Assembly: GCA_958296235.1 (NCBI GenBank)
Contig: OY282457.1
Span: 2,421,684 to 2,485,683, forward strand
Length of the DNA: 64,000 nucleotides
Source: an uncultured Candidatus Binatia bacterium
GTDB lineage: Bacteria > Desulfobacterota > Binatia > Bin18
Direction: 5' to 3'
Shown here: positions 8,664 to 16,601 of the stretch, one piece after another
Numbering within the stretch: the stretch's first letter is position 1
Layout: each line of letters opens with the position of its first letter
Translations under genes and position numbers: made by a program
The notes under the pieces: generated by a model
The model's input: the letters and a program-made list of their open reading frames with translations, nothing else
What the model was told of the DNA's origin: nothing
Databases searched by the model: none

Positions 8664-9743
8664 ATGAAAAAGCGGGCCGCCGTTGTGGGAGCAACCGGGA
8701 TTGCGGGTCAGCAATTCCTGGTTGCGCTTCAGGACCACCCCTGGTTCGAGGTTGCTCTGCTGGCTGCCTCAGAGCGCTCGGCCGGCAAAAGCTATGCAGA
8801 GGCTCTCCGCGACCCCAAAACCGGGGCGCGGAGATGGTGGTGCGCGGAAGAGCCCCCGCAGTCCGCGCTGCCGCTTCCGGTCCACGCAGCCTCGGCTCTG
8901 GACCTGAGCGGGATTGATCTCGTTTTTACGGCTGTCGAATCAGGACCGGCGCGAGAACTGGAACCGGTGTATGCCAGAACGACCCCGGTGGTCAGCACGG
9001 CCTCGGCGTTCCGACAAGAAGCGGACGTTCCCCTGCTTATTCCGGGCGTCAATATGGATCATATCGCCCTGATTGAGACGCAAAAGAAAAATCGCGGCTG
9101 GCAGGGCTATATCGTCACGCAGCCCAACTGCACCACGATAGGGCTGGCGATTACCCTCCGACCGCTGTTTGATCGATTTGGCCTGAAAAAAGTCATCATG
9201 ACCTCCATGCAGGGGCTATCTGGAGCCGGACGCTCGCCGGGTGTAATCGGAATGGACACCATAGACAACGTCATTCCGTTCATTGCCGGCGAAGAGGAGA
9301 AGGTCGAAAAGGAAGGGCATAAAATTTTTGGTCGCTGCGAGGCTGGAGCTATTGTCCCAGCCAACTTTCTGGTGAGCGCGACGTGCACCCGCGTCCCGGT
9401 TCTTGAAGGCCATACCGAGGCGCTGCTGGTCTCCATGAACACCCCCTGCTCGGTTGAGGATGTCCGGGCAGCGATGGTCGGGTTTGGCAAAGAGTTTATC
9501 GAACTGGGCCTGCCCTCTTCTCCGCAGCATATGATCATCGTGCACGCTGACCCGTTTCGACCCCAGCCGCGCCTGGACCGGGATGCAGAAGACGGCATGG
9601 CCACATCCGTTGGTCGGCTACGGGCAGACCAGACGCTTGAGAATGCCGTGAAATATCTTCTTGTCAGCCATAATACCAAGATGGGAGCGGCCAAGGGGGC
9701 AGTCCTGACAGCGGAGTATCTGTATCAGAAGGGGTATGTGTAA
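8664..9743 (+). CDS. asd: Aspartate-semialdehyde dehydrogenase, archaeal/fungal type
   Basis: It reduces 4-aspartyl phosphate to aspartate semialdehyde on the way to lysine/diaminopimelate, threonine and methionine. The NADP-binding motif AAVVGATGIAGQQF begins at residue 4. The active-site cysteine is in QPNCTTIG and the base histidine is in PVLEGHTEALLV. The protein has about 359 residues and the insertions typical of the archaeal/fungal subclass (related to malonyl-CoA reductase), not the E. coli form. The frame is open from a TTG at 8634; the ATG at 8664 fits the N-terminus of the fold, though its ribosome site is poor. Confidence 0.88.
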   Translation: MKKRAAVVGATGIAGQQFLVALQDHPWFEVALLAASERSAGKSYAEALRDPKTGARRWWCAEEPPQSALPLPVHAASALDLSGIDLVFTAVESGPARELEPVYARTTPVVSTASAFRQEADVPLLIPGVNMDHIALIETQKKNRGWQGYIVTQPNCTTIGLAITLRPLFDRFGLKKVIMTSMQGLSGAGRSPGVIGMDTIDNVIPFIAGEEEKVEKEGHKIFGRCEAGAIVPANFLVSATCTRVPVLEGHTEALLVSMNTPCSVEDVRAAMVGFGKEFIELGLPSSPQHMIIVHADPFRPQPRLDRDAEDGMATSVGRLRADQTLENAVKYLLVSHNTKMGAAKGAVLTAEYLYQKGYV

Positions 9744-9779
9744 CGCGCCTCGCCCGTCTTGAAACAGCATACTGTCTCG

Positions 9780-11180
9780 ATGCCCACCGCCTTCAAAACC
9801 GCGGACCTGCCTCCAAAAGCGCAGGGTTTCTGGAAGCTCGCCGGGCCCGGGGCGGTTCTGGTCGGGCTCTCAATCGGCGCGGGTGAGCTGATTGTCTGGC
9901 CGCGGAATACCGCGCAATTTGGTGCCGGCATGACCTGGGCGGCGCTGCTCGGCATCTTTCTTCAATTCTGGATTAACTGTGAGATCGGTCGCTATACGCT
10001 GGCGACGGGGGAAAGCATTTACGCCGGATTCAGCCGCATCTCGCGCCACTTTGCCTGGATTTTTATTCTTCTCAACATCCTGGGCTGGATTCTCCCCGGC
10101 TGGGCGCGGGCCTGCGGCGGGGCGCTCAAGGCGCTCATGGTTGGTCCCCAGGGCTGGGGGGAGCCGTGGGTCTGGACGGCCATTACCTTTACCGGTGTGG
10201 CCTGTGTCTTATTCGGTCCGAAGCGCGTGTATGCTTCGGTTGAGAAAACAACGGAATTGCTGGTCATTATGGTCACGGTCGGTCTTATTCTGGTGGCCTG
10301 TGTCGTTGGCAATGCGGAAACCTGGGCAACGCTGGGACACGGGATGCTGAATTTTCCGTTCAAGCATCCAGACATGCCGACGTATATTCTGTTCTCTTCG
10401 GTTGTTTTTGCTGGAGCCGGAGGGACGGCGAATCTTTTTTTCTCGTTCTATATCCGAGACAAGGGGTGGGGTATGGGGGCGCTGATGCCCAAGGTGGTGA
10501 ATCCACTCCGAGCGCAGGAGGAAGGCAGGTCAGGCTACGCTTTTCAGATTGACGAGACCGAGGCCAATCTTGCACGCTGGCGGGTATGGTTCAGACATCT
10601 GTCCCTGGATCAAATGCTCTTTTTCTGGCTCCTCAACACCTTCACTATTCTCTTGTTTATCTTTGGGGCGCTGGCGGTGCTGCATCCGCAAGGCATCGTG
10701 CCGAGCCAGGAGATGCTGGTCTGGGAGGAAGCCGAGATTTTAGGCAGCGTGGGGGGCGGACTCGGAAAAATTCTTTTTCTTTTGGTTGGGATCGCGTGTC
10801 TGTTCAGTACCCAACTGACGCTTATCGACGGCGTCGCCCGGACAGGCGCGGATATTCTGCATACCAACTATACCTGGGCGCAACAGAAGCCGCTGAGTTG
10901 GTGGTACGGCGTCATCGCCGTGGGTTGGATCGTACTCGGGACGTTCTTGACCTACGTGTATGAAAGCCTGCCGCCCATTCTTTTTTTGATGGGATCCGCG
11001 TTTTTTGGTGGGATTGCAATGGCCGTCTATACGCCGCTGACGCTGGTGATCAATCGAAAGCTGCTTCCACCGGCGCTCCGGCCCGGTCCGGCGAAAACCG
11101 CTCTTCTTGTCGGAATTAGCTGTTTTTATATTATTTTTGCCGTCTTTTCGATTGTACGGCTTGGACAGCAATTCTTGTAA
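9780..11180 (+). CDS. Nramp-family-like integral membrane transporter lacking the metal-site motif
   Basis: A protein of about 466 residues with some eleven hydrophobic segments and overall Nramp/SLC11 layout. The unwound helix-1 signature DPGN, which coordinates Mn/Fe in true Nramps, is replaced by IGAGELIVWP, and the helix-6 MPH motif is replaced by GAGGTANLFFSFY. The protein is therefore probably a divergent Nramp relative and may not carry divalent metal. An acidic insertion (residues about 245-260, QIDETEANLARWRVW) lies between helices. ATG 9780 is preferred over TTG 9759. It follows asd by 36 bases. Confidence 0.8.
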   Translation: MPTAFKTADLPPKAQGFWKLAGPGAVLVGLSIGAGELIVWPRNTAQFGAGMTWAALLGIFLQFWINCEIGRYTLATGESIYAGFSRISRHFAWIFILLNILGWILPGWARACGGALKALMVGPQGWGEPWVWTAITFTGVACVLFGPKRVYASVEKTTELLVIMVTVGLILVACVVGNAETWATLGHGMLNFPFKHPDMPTYILFSSVVFAGAGGTANLFFSFYIRDKGWGMGALMPKVVNPLRAQEEGRSGYAFQIDETEANLARWRVWFRHLSLDQMLFFWLLNTFTILLFIFGALAVLHPQGIVPSQEMLVWEEAEILGSVGGGLGKILFLLVGIACLFSTQLTLIDGVARTGADILHTNYTWAQQKPLSWWYGVIAVGWIVLGTFLTYVYESLPPILFLMGSAFFGGIAMAVYTPLTLVINRKLLPPALRPGPAKTALLVGISCFYIIFAVFSIVRLGQQFL

Positions 11181-11182
11181 TA

Positions 11183-11216
11183 AAAAGGGCGCCGTCTACG
11201 ACAGCGCCCTTTTCTT
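11183..11216 (+). terminator. Intrinsic terminator, probably bidirectional
   Basis: The hairpin GGGCGC...GCGCCC is flanked by AAAAA on the left and TTTTC on the right, so it can terminate both the Nramp-like gene (+) and atpE (-) in this convergent gap. Confidence 0.85.
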
Positions 11217-11232
11217 CTTCTGAACTGCGCTA

Positions 11233-11550
11233 TTACACGCTGCCAGATAGCGTAAACGCAATAACCAGCGCGTAAATGGCCAGCGCCTCAATGAAGGCAA
11301 TACCGATGATCATCGGGGTCTGGATACGGTCAGCCGAATTTGGGTTCCGACCGATCGACTCCATAGCGGCAGCCACCGCGCGGCCCTGACCCAAGCCTGC
11401 GCCCACGGCAGCGATACCGATGCCGAGGCCAGCCGCGAGCGCGATCATTCCTCTTGAGGAATCGCCGTCTCCATCAGCCGCCAAGGCAGCTCCGGCGGTG
11501 AGCAGCAGCATACATACTGCCAGCGCACCAGTTACACATACTTTCTTCAT
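11233..11550 (-). CDS. atpE: ATP synthase F0 subunit c
   Basis: The proteolipid of the rotor ring. It has 105 residues with a cleavable-looking N-terminal hydrophobic leader (about 1-24, ending ALAADGDGD) followed by the two-helix hairpin. Helix 1 ends at the polar loop [14 protein letters not shown]. Helix 2 carries the ion-binding Glu in [11 protein letters not shown]. Residue Ala after that Glu argues for protons, because sodium-type rings have Ser or Thr there. ATG 11550 is chosen because GGAG lies 8 bases upstream, inside the longer open frame. It is the last gene of the atpZ-I-B-E set. Confidence 0.93.
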   Translation of the reverse strand: MKKVCVTGALAVCMLLLTAGAALAADGDGDSSRGMIALAAGLGIGIAAVGAGLGQGRAVAAAMESIGRNPNSADRIQTPMIIGIAFIEALAIYALVIAFTLSGSV

Positions 11551-11678
11551 ACGTCCTGCTCCTTTCATGTCCCAATGGCGCAGTGTAGAGTCAACCTGCT
11601 CTTATCCTCCTCACCACTTCATACCCTCTCCGCCATGTGAACAATGGGTTTTAGTACACGATTGCTCTGCTCTTGCTC

Positions 11679-12380
11679 TTAGTGATGCTCATCATGGGCA
11701 ACGGCCAATGAGACGTACACCATGCTGAGCAGGGTAAAGACAAACGCCTGGACAAGAGAGACAAAGGCCCCAAGCGCATAAAAGACGACCGGAATCCCGA
11801 CTTTCGTCAGGTCCGTAAATATCTCTAAAACAACGTGGTCGCCGGTCATGTTCCCAAAGAGTCGCAGGGAAAGAGAGAAGGGCCGGACAAAATTATCAAT
11901 GAGTTCCAGCGGGACCATCAAAAAGCCCAGCCACCAGATCGGCCCGACAAAATGCTTCAAATAGGCCAGGCCCTGTTCTTGGAACGCATAGAAATTATAC
12001 GCGACAAAGGAGAGAACGCCTAAGGCGAGCGTCACGTTGAAATTACTGGTTGGGGGAGAAAATCCAGGCAAAAGACCGGAGAGGTTTGCAACCAGAATAA
12101 AAAGGAAGAAGCTCCCGTACAGATGCACATATTTATGGGCTTGGTCACCGAGGACGCCCGCGGCCATGTCAGACACGCCTTGGGTGAGGAGTTCGGCCAT
12201 GTTCCGGAAGGTCAGCGAGTCGTCGGGGACAGCCACATCGTCCGCGGCAGCCAACTGCCTCTTTGCCATATACGCAAAGAGAATAAGGACTGCGGAGACA
12301 ATAAGGGAGGTAGCGATATGACCTGGGAGCAGGCTGAGCCCAGGAATATGATCGACCCATAGAAAAATATGATGTTCCAT
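11679..12380 (-). CDS. atpB: ATP synthase F0 subunit a
   Basis: The stator channel subunit, about 233 residues and strongly hydrophobic, with five to six membrane helices. The essential arginine is in FSLSLRLFGNMTGDHVV (about residue 175), opposite the c-ring Glu. DNFVRPFS just before it is also conserved. It lies between atpI and atpE on the minus strand, separated from the F1 genes by about 24 kb, as in several deltaproteobacterial genomes. Confidence 0.95.
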   Translation of the reverse strand: MEHHIFLWVDHIPGLSLLPGHIATSLIVSAVLILFAYMAKRQLAAADDVAVPDDSLTFRNMAELLTQGVSDMAAGVLGDQAHKYVHLYGSFFLFILVANLSGLLPGFSPPTSNFNVTLALGVLSFVAYNFYAFQEQGLAYLKHFVGPIWWLGFLMVPLELIDNFVRPFSLSLRLFGNMTGDHVVLEIFTDLTKVGIPVVFYALGAFVSLVQAFVFTLLSMVYVSLAVAHDEHH

Positions 12381-12439
12381 AGATTCGGTTCGATACACTC
12401 CCGTTCAGTCTGCTCGCCAGTATTCGTCTTCGGGGCTGA

Positions 12440-12853
12440 TTAGCGTGGAGTAACGGAGTGTTCAGACTGATCCTTCGGTCCGCTCAGGCCGACTATCATG
12501 CAGGCAATAAGCAGTAAAGGGACCCCCACGACAAAGCTCTTGGCGTCAATGGGATACCGAACGAAAACAGCGCTTAACAACAAAATATACAATCCCGCTT
12601 TGGCAGCCAGCCACAGCGCGACGCGTATCTTTCTGTTCATATTGGGTTTCACCGGGCCCTGCGAATCGACGGAAGCGAGCGCGGAGCGGACCACTTTTTT
12701 GAGCAGCCAGAAGTTGGCCTGCATCACTCCACCGCCCAGTACAAAGCTGGGCACGTGAATAATGCCCGTGATCCAGCCTATAGCGGCCCCAGCCCCAACT
12801 AAGGCAAGGTTCAGGACTTCTATTCTCTCAATTGTCTTTTGCGTCTTTTTCAC
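12440..12853 (-). CDS. atpI: ATP synthase protein I-like membrane subunit
   Basis: A 137-residue protein with four hydrophobic segments (LALVGAGAAIGWITGII, FVLGGGVMQANFWLL, AGLYILLLSAVFV, VVGVPLLLIACMIVGL). Position between atpZ and atpB identifies it as the AtpI-type assembly factor that helps build the c-ring; sequence alone is weak. The start is GTG at 12853, overlapping the atpZ 3' end by 26 bases with no clear ribosome site, so translational coupling is likely. Confidence 0.8.
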   Translation of the reverse strand: MKKTQKTIERIEVLNLALVGAGAAIGWITGIIHVPSFVLGGGVMQANFWLLKKVVRSALASVDSQGPVKPNMNRKIRVALWLAAKAGLYILLLSAVFVRYPIDAKSFVVGVPLLLIACMIVGLSGPKDQSEHSVTPR

Positions 12854-13115
12854 GGGCAGAGAGGCGCTGGAGCACGACGATCAGACGATATATCGCGCCT
12901 GACATGCCAACGATCACCCCGATAACCAGCAGGAAGGGCGCCGTGCCAAACTGTGTGTCTGCATAGTTTCCAATCAAGAGACCGGCGACAATAGCTCCGG
13001 CGAACTCGAACCCCAGCGCCCCATACTTTCCATAGGTGATGAAAAGAGGAGACGTATCCGGCTTTTTTGTATGATTGGAGGACACGTTTCCTCTTTGTGG
13101 ACTCTCCCGAGCCAT
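12828..13115 (-). CDS. atpZ: AtpZ-type F0F1 ATPase assembly protein with palindromic-element insert
   Basis: A 95-residue protein with two transmembrane helices. FEFAGAIVAGLLIGNYADTQ and FLLVIGVIVGMSGAIYRLI match the AtpZ/AtpI2 family, whose members sit just upstream of atpI. The ATG at 13115 has a good ribosome site (GAGGAAAAA). Residues about 7-22 (RGNVSSNHTKKPDT) are encoded by a palindromic repeat found elsewhere in the window and in the rnpA start. They are not part of the family domain, so the element lies in frame in the N-terminal tail. An internal GTG in the element is an alternative start. hemL ends 7 bases upstream. Confidence 0.85.
   Translation of the reverse strand: MARESPQRGNVSSNHTKKPDTSPLFITYGKYGALGFEFAGAIVAGLLIGNYADTQFGTAPFLLVIGVIVGMSGAIYRLIVVLQRLSAREKDAKDN
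13043..13096 (-). repeat. Palindromic element, copy 2, inside atpZ
   Basis: Read on the minus strand it starts AAAGAGGAAACGTGTCC and ends GGATACGTCTCCTCTTT, with TCCTCCAATCATAC after the first arm. All 54 bases lie in the AtpZ reading frame without a stop. It is very similar to the copy at the rnpA start. Confidence 0.85.
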
Positions 13116-13122
13116 TTTTTCC

Positions 13123-14406
13123 TCAGCTTCCGAGGTTCTTCATCACCGCCCTGGCTGCCCGCAGGGTTTCCTGGATGTCGTCCTCGCCGTGCGCCAGAGA
13201 AATAAAGGCGGATTCGAATTGAGAGGGTGGCAGGTATATGCCCTGCTCACTCATACCACGAAAGTAGCTGGCGAACATTGTGGTGTCGCTCTGGGTTGCC
13301 GAGTCATAGTCGCAGACCTGGTCTACCCCAAAGAAGATGGTGAACATCGAACCCATCTGGTTCACACAGGCTTTTATGTCCGTCTCACGAATGACAGCGC
13401 GTAATCCCTCGGCCAGCATATCTCCGAGCATATTCAGCCGCTTATAGGCTCCAGCGGCGTGAACGAGCTTTAAGGTTTCAATCCCGGCGGTCACAGCCAA
13501 CGGATTTCCGGACAGCGTCCCAGCCTGGTAGACTCCCCCCAATGGAGCCAGCGCGTCCATTATCGCCGCTTTTCCGCCAACCGCGGCCAGCGGCAGGCCA
13601 CCACCCACGACTTTCCCGAGACAGGTGAGATCCGGGTCAATGTGGTAGAGCTCTTGAACGCCGCCACGGGCGAGACGGCAGCCGGTCATCACCTCGTCAA
13701 AGATGAGCGCGACTCCAAACTCCCGGGTGAGTTCCCGGAGGCCCTCAAGAAAGCCTTGCTCGGGCGGTACAAGGCCCATATTTCCAGGAACGGGCTCCAG
13801 TATAACGGCTGCCACCCCTTCCGGGTCGGCCTCCAGGCAGGCTTGTACGCTGGAGAGACTGTTGTACTCAGCCACAAGAGTTATACTGCTGAAGGCCTCG
13901 GGAACACCTTGACTGTCCGGGGTACTAAACGTCAGAGCCCCGGACCCAGCTCTCACCAGAAGCGCATCCGTATGACCGTGATAGCAGCCCGAGAACTTGA
14001 TGATCTTCGCCCGGCCTGTATAGCCGCGGGCGAGACGCAGGGCGGTCATAGTCGCTTCCGTGCCCGAGGAGGTCAGGCGGACTTTCTCGATTGACGGAAT
14101 GGTCTGAGTGAGCGTTTTCGCCAGCTCAATCTCTTTTGCCGTTGGGGCGCCAAAACTGGTCCCGTTCTTTACCACCCGCTCAAGCGCGCCAACAACCTGC
14201 GGATGAGCATGGCCGGCTATTAACGGTCCCCATGAGCCGACATAGTCTATATACTCGCGCCCATCCACATCAGTGACGCGGCACCCTTTCCCGCGGTTGA
14301 TAAAAAGAGGCTCGCCACCAACAGCCCGCCATGCGCGAACCGGACTGTTCACGCCCCCTGGAATATATTTTTGCGCCTCATGAAAGAGTTTTTGCGATGT
14401 TGACAT
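13123..14406 (-). CDS. hemL: Glutamate-1-semialdehyde 2,1-aminomutase
   Basis: It converts glutamate-1-semialdehyde to 5-aminolevulinate in the C5 route of haem synthesis. It is a fold-type I PLP enzyme of about 427 residues. Marks are GGVNSPVRAW near the N-terminus, SSGTEATMTALRLAR (about 120), FSGCYHGHTDALLV, IFDEVMTGCRLARGG and the PLP lysine in LGKVVGGGLPLAAVGG (about 258). ATG 14406 has GGGGA upstream; the longer frame to 14448 is unlikely. The downstream genes on the same strand are atpZ-I-B-E, seven bases away, so haem and F0 genes may share a transcript. Confidence 0.95.
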   Translation of the reverse strand: MSTSQKLFHEAQKYIPGGVNSPVRAWRAVGGEPLFINRGKGCRVTDVDGREYIDYVGSWGPLIAGHAHPQVVGALERVVKNGTSFGAPTAKEIELAKTLTQTIPSIEKVRLTSSGTEATMTALRLARGYTGRAKIIKFSGCYHGHTDALLVRAGSGALTFSTPDSQGVPEAFSSITLVAEYNSLSSVQACLEADPEGVAAVILEPVPGNMGLVPPEQGFLEGLRELTREFGVALIFDEVMTGCRLARGGVQELYHIDPDLTCLGKVVGGGLPLAAVGGKAAIMDALAPLGGVYQAGTLSGNPLAVTAGIETLKLVHAAGAYKRLNMLGDMLAEGLRAVIRETDIKACVNQMGSMFTIFFGVDQVCDYDSATQSDTTMFASYFRGMSEQGIYLPPSQFESAFISLAHGEDDIQETLRAARAVMKNLGS

Positions 14407-15003
14407 CTTGAGATTTCCCCTGCTACCACCCGTCCCCAAGGGAGTCAAGACGAAATATCTCTTCCCCTCAGAATATCCAATTTCCCCGGAAATATCAGAG
14501 TTTACCCGCTCCCTCTCTGCCCTCTTATTAGAGGTCGCAAACAGATTGTGAATAAATCACGCTTTGTTTGTGATCGACGCTGTGTTCAAAAATAATAATA
14601 AAACACAGAGATACGCCTCGCCTCTTTCCCAGGCTCTTATTTTTTATTTTATCACTTCGTGTTATGCGTTGGATTTTATCCAGCGATATCCGCTGCTTTG
14701 GAGAAAGTCCTGTTTTTTTCTTGCATTCTTTAGAGAAAGAGTTTAAGAGGCAGGGGCATTACCCTTCCTGGTCCGATAGATTCTAAGCGGCACATTGATC
14801 CGGGTAGATATGGGTCTTCTTCTCGCCCCCTTCACCACGTGGTTGGCAAACAGGGCTTCCCTGGGGAAGAAGGTGAGACAGCGAGACAAACGCGTGTGGA
14901 TAACTCCGTTACCTAACGGACATTTCCTCAGTTTACATAATAAGTTACCGAATTATCCACAGGTGTGGATAACTTCATATTTTGAGCGGCGTGAGGGTGC
15001 GGT
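14407..15003. promoter_or_regulatory. dnaA upstream region with three DnaA boxes
   Basis: About 600 bases without a convincing gene. It is AT-rich around 14560-14720. Perfect DnaA boxes (TTATCCACA or its complement) lie at 14895-14903, 14953-14961 and 14964-14972, the last two as a close inverted pair 30-50 bases before the dnaA start. They probably mediate autorepression of dnaA and form part of the origin. The hemL promoter should also be here, but I cannot point to its elements. Confidence 0.75.
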
Positions 15004-16329
15004 ATGTATCGGGTGTGGGAACGAGTGTTGGGGATTGTTGAAGGACAAGTCGGAAAGACGAATAGTGAAACCTGGCTGAAGCCGATTCGGCCCCTTGGGC
15101 TCCAAGACGACGCATTCCATCTTGAAGTCCCGAGCGCGCTTTTTAAGGATTGGCTACTCAGCAACCTCGTCGGCCCCCTGGAAAATGCATTTACTGAGGT
15201 TCTTGGTCAGCCAACGCACCTCGTCCTGCATGTACAGGAAAAACCCCAGGGAGAACTCTTTCCAAAAGAAGAGAGAGAACAAACAGCCCAGGGGAAAGGG
15301 CGGGGAAAAAAAGACGGGCTTATTCAGAATTACACATTCTCCTCCTTTGTTGTCGGTGGCGGCAATCAGTTTGCTCATGCCGCGGCCAAGGCGGTCAGTA
15401 AACACCCAGGGAAGAGCTATAATCCATTATTCATCTATGGGGGGGTTGGGTTAGGAAAGACCCATCTCATCAATGCCATTGGACACGAAACAGCGGGAAA
15501 ACAAGGAAGGGACAATATTGTCTATCTGTCCTCAGAGTCTTTTACCAATGAATTGATCGCGCATTTACGCAAGAATCGCATGACGGAATTCAAAAACAGA
15601 TTCCGTCGCGCAGATGTTCTTATTCTCGATGACGTGCAGTTTCTGTCCGGTCGCGAACGGACACAAGAAGAGTTCTTTCATACCTTTAATTCCCTTCATG
15701 AGTCGAGCAAGCAGATTATCTTAACCTCCGATAAGTTCCCAAATGAGATAGGCAGACTGGAAGAGCGGTTACGAAACCGTTTCGAATGCGGATTGATCGC
15801 CGATATCCAGCCGCCCGACCTTGAGACTCGGGTAGCAATTCTGCAAAAAAAATCACGCGCAAGACGTATCCCCCTGCCCGATGATGTTGCTCTTTTTATT
15901 GCCTCCCATGTGACCTCAAACGTCCGAGAGCTTGAGGGTGGCCTGACACGACTAGGGGCGTTGGCCGCCTTGAATCAGGCTGATATCACTGTCAACTTTG
16001 CCCGACAGGTTCTCAAGAATTTAGTCACAGACCAGGAAAAGAAAGTCTCGATTGAGACCATACAGAGAACGGTAAGTAAGTATTTTGGTGTCAGCGTCGC
16101 TGACATAAATTCAAAGAAACGGACAAAGATGGTTTCGTTTCCGAGGCAGGTTGGCATGTTTCTCTGCCGCAAGCTTGCCGGTGCCTCCTACCCAATGATT
16201 GGAATGCGGTTTGGAGGAAAAGATCACACAACGGTTTTGCACGCCTGTCATGCAATTGAGAAGCGGTTCAAGAGGGACGAAGAGCTCCGCGATATCATCA
16301 ATAGAGTAGAGATCATGATTTATGAGTAG
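15004..16329 (+). CDS. dnaA: Chromosomal replication initiator DnaA
   Basis: 441 residues. Domain I is at about 1-80 and a short charged linker (EEREQTAQGKGRGKKDG) follows. Domain III is the AAA+ module, with Walker A GGVGLGKTHL (about 145), Walker B VLILDDVQFLSG (about 205) and sensor motifs. Domain IV holds the DNA-binding signature GGKDHTTVLHACHAIE (about 403). DnaA boxes flank the gene on both sides. The ATG at 15004 closely follows the inverted box pair. Confidence 0.98.
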   Translation: MYRVWERVLGIVEGQVGKTNSETWLKPIRPLGLQDDAFHLEVPSALFKDWLLSNLVGPLENAFTEVLGQPTHLVLHVQEKPQGELFPKEEREQTAQGKGRGKKDGLIQNYTFSSFVVGGGNQFAHAAAKAVSKHPGKSYNPLFIYGGVGLGKTHLINAIGHETAGKQGRDNIVYLSSESFTNELIAHLRKNRMTEFKNRFRRADVLILDDVQFLSGRERTQEEFFHTFNSLHESSKQIILTSDKFPNEIGRLEERLRNRFECGLIADIQPPDLETRVAILQKKSRARRIPLPDDVALFIASHVTSNVRELEGGLTRLGALAALNQADITVNFARQVLKNLVTDQEKKVSIETIQRTVSKYFGVSVADINSKKRTKMVSFPRQVGMFLCRKLAGASYPMIGMRFGGKDHTTVLHACHAIEKRFKRDEELRDIINRVEIMIYE

Positions 16330-16601
16330 GTTCTTCGCCCTGTGGATAACCTGTGGATAACCTGTGGATAACCTGTGGATAACTCGTGATGGCGAGCGGC
16401 CGGATAAGGAGACGAAAAAAGTTATCCACAGGTTTGCTGAAGTTATCCACACCCCCTGTGGATAACTTTTCTAATTAAAAACAGATACTTAACCCACTTA
16501 TCCACATATCCACAGGCCCTACTACTACTATTATCTATTTATATATAAATATAAAGAATAAGTAGTAGTAAGCAGAGAAAGAAAAAAGAAGGGAGGAGGA
16601 T
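16330..16601. other. Origin of replication (oriC)
   Basis: The dnaA-dnaN gap holds eight perfect DnaA boxes. Four are direct copies of TGTGGATAA at 16341, 16352, 16363 and 16374 (11-base period). Others are at 16422-16430 and 16443-16451 (inverted), 16457-16465 and 16498-16506. A one-mismatch box is at 16507-16515. The boxes end at a GC cluster followed by an AT-rich stretch of about 55 bases (16519-16575), the likely unwinding site. With the boxes upstream of dnaA the origin is bipartite. Confidence 0.93.
16516..16545 (-). promoter_or_regulatory. GC cluster and DnaA-trio array of the origin unwinding element
   Basis: Directly after the last DnaA box comes GGCCC and then TACTACTACTATTATC. 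Read 3' to 5' on the complementary strand this is GAT repeated four times followed by AAT. It matches the box, GC-cluster, trio order known for the basal unwinding system in Bacillus subtilis, where DnaA filaments extend onto single strands. Confidence 0.75.

Noticed and set aside
11233..11550. Sodium-dependent c-ring
   Set aside because: The residue after the ion-binding Glu is Ala, not Ser/Thr, so proton coupling is more likely.
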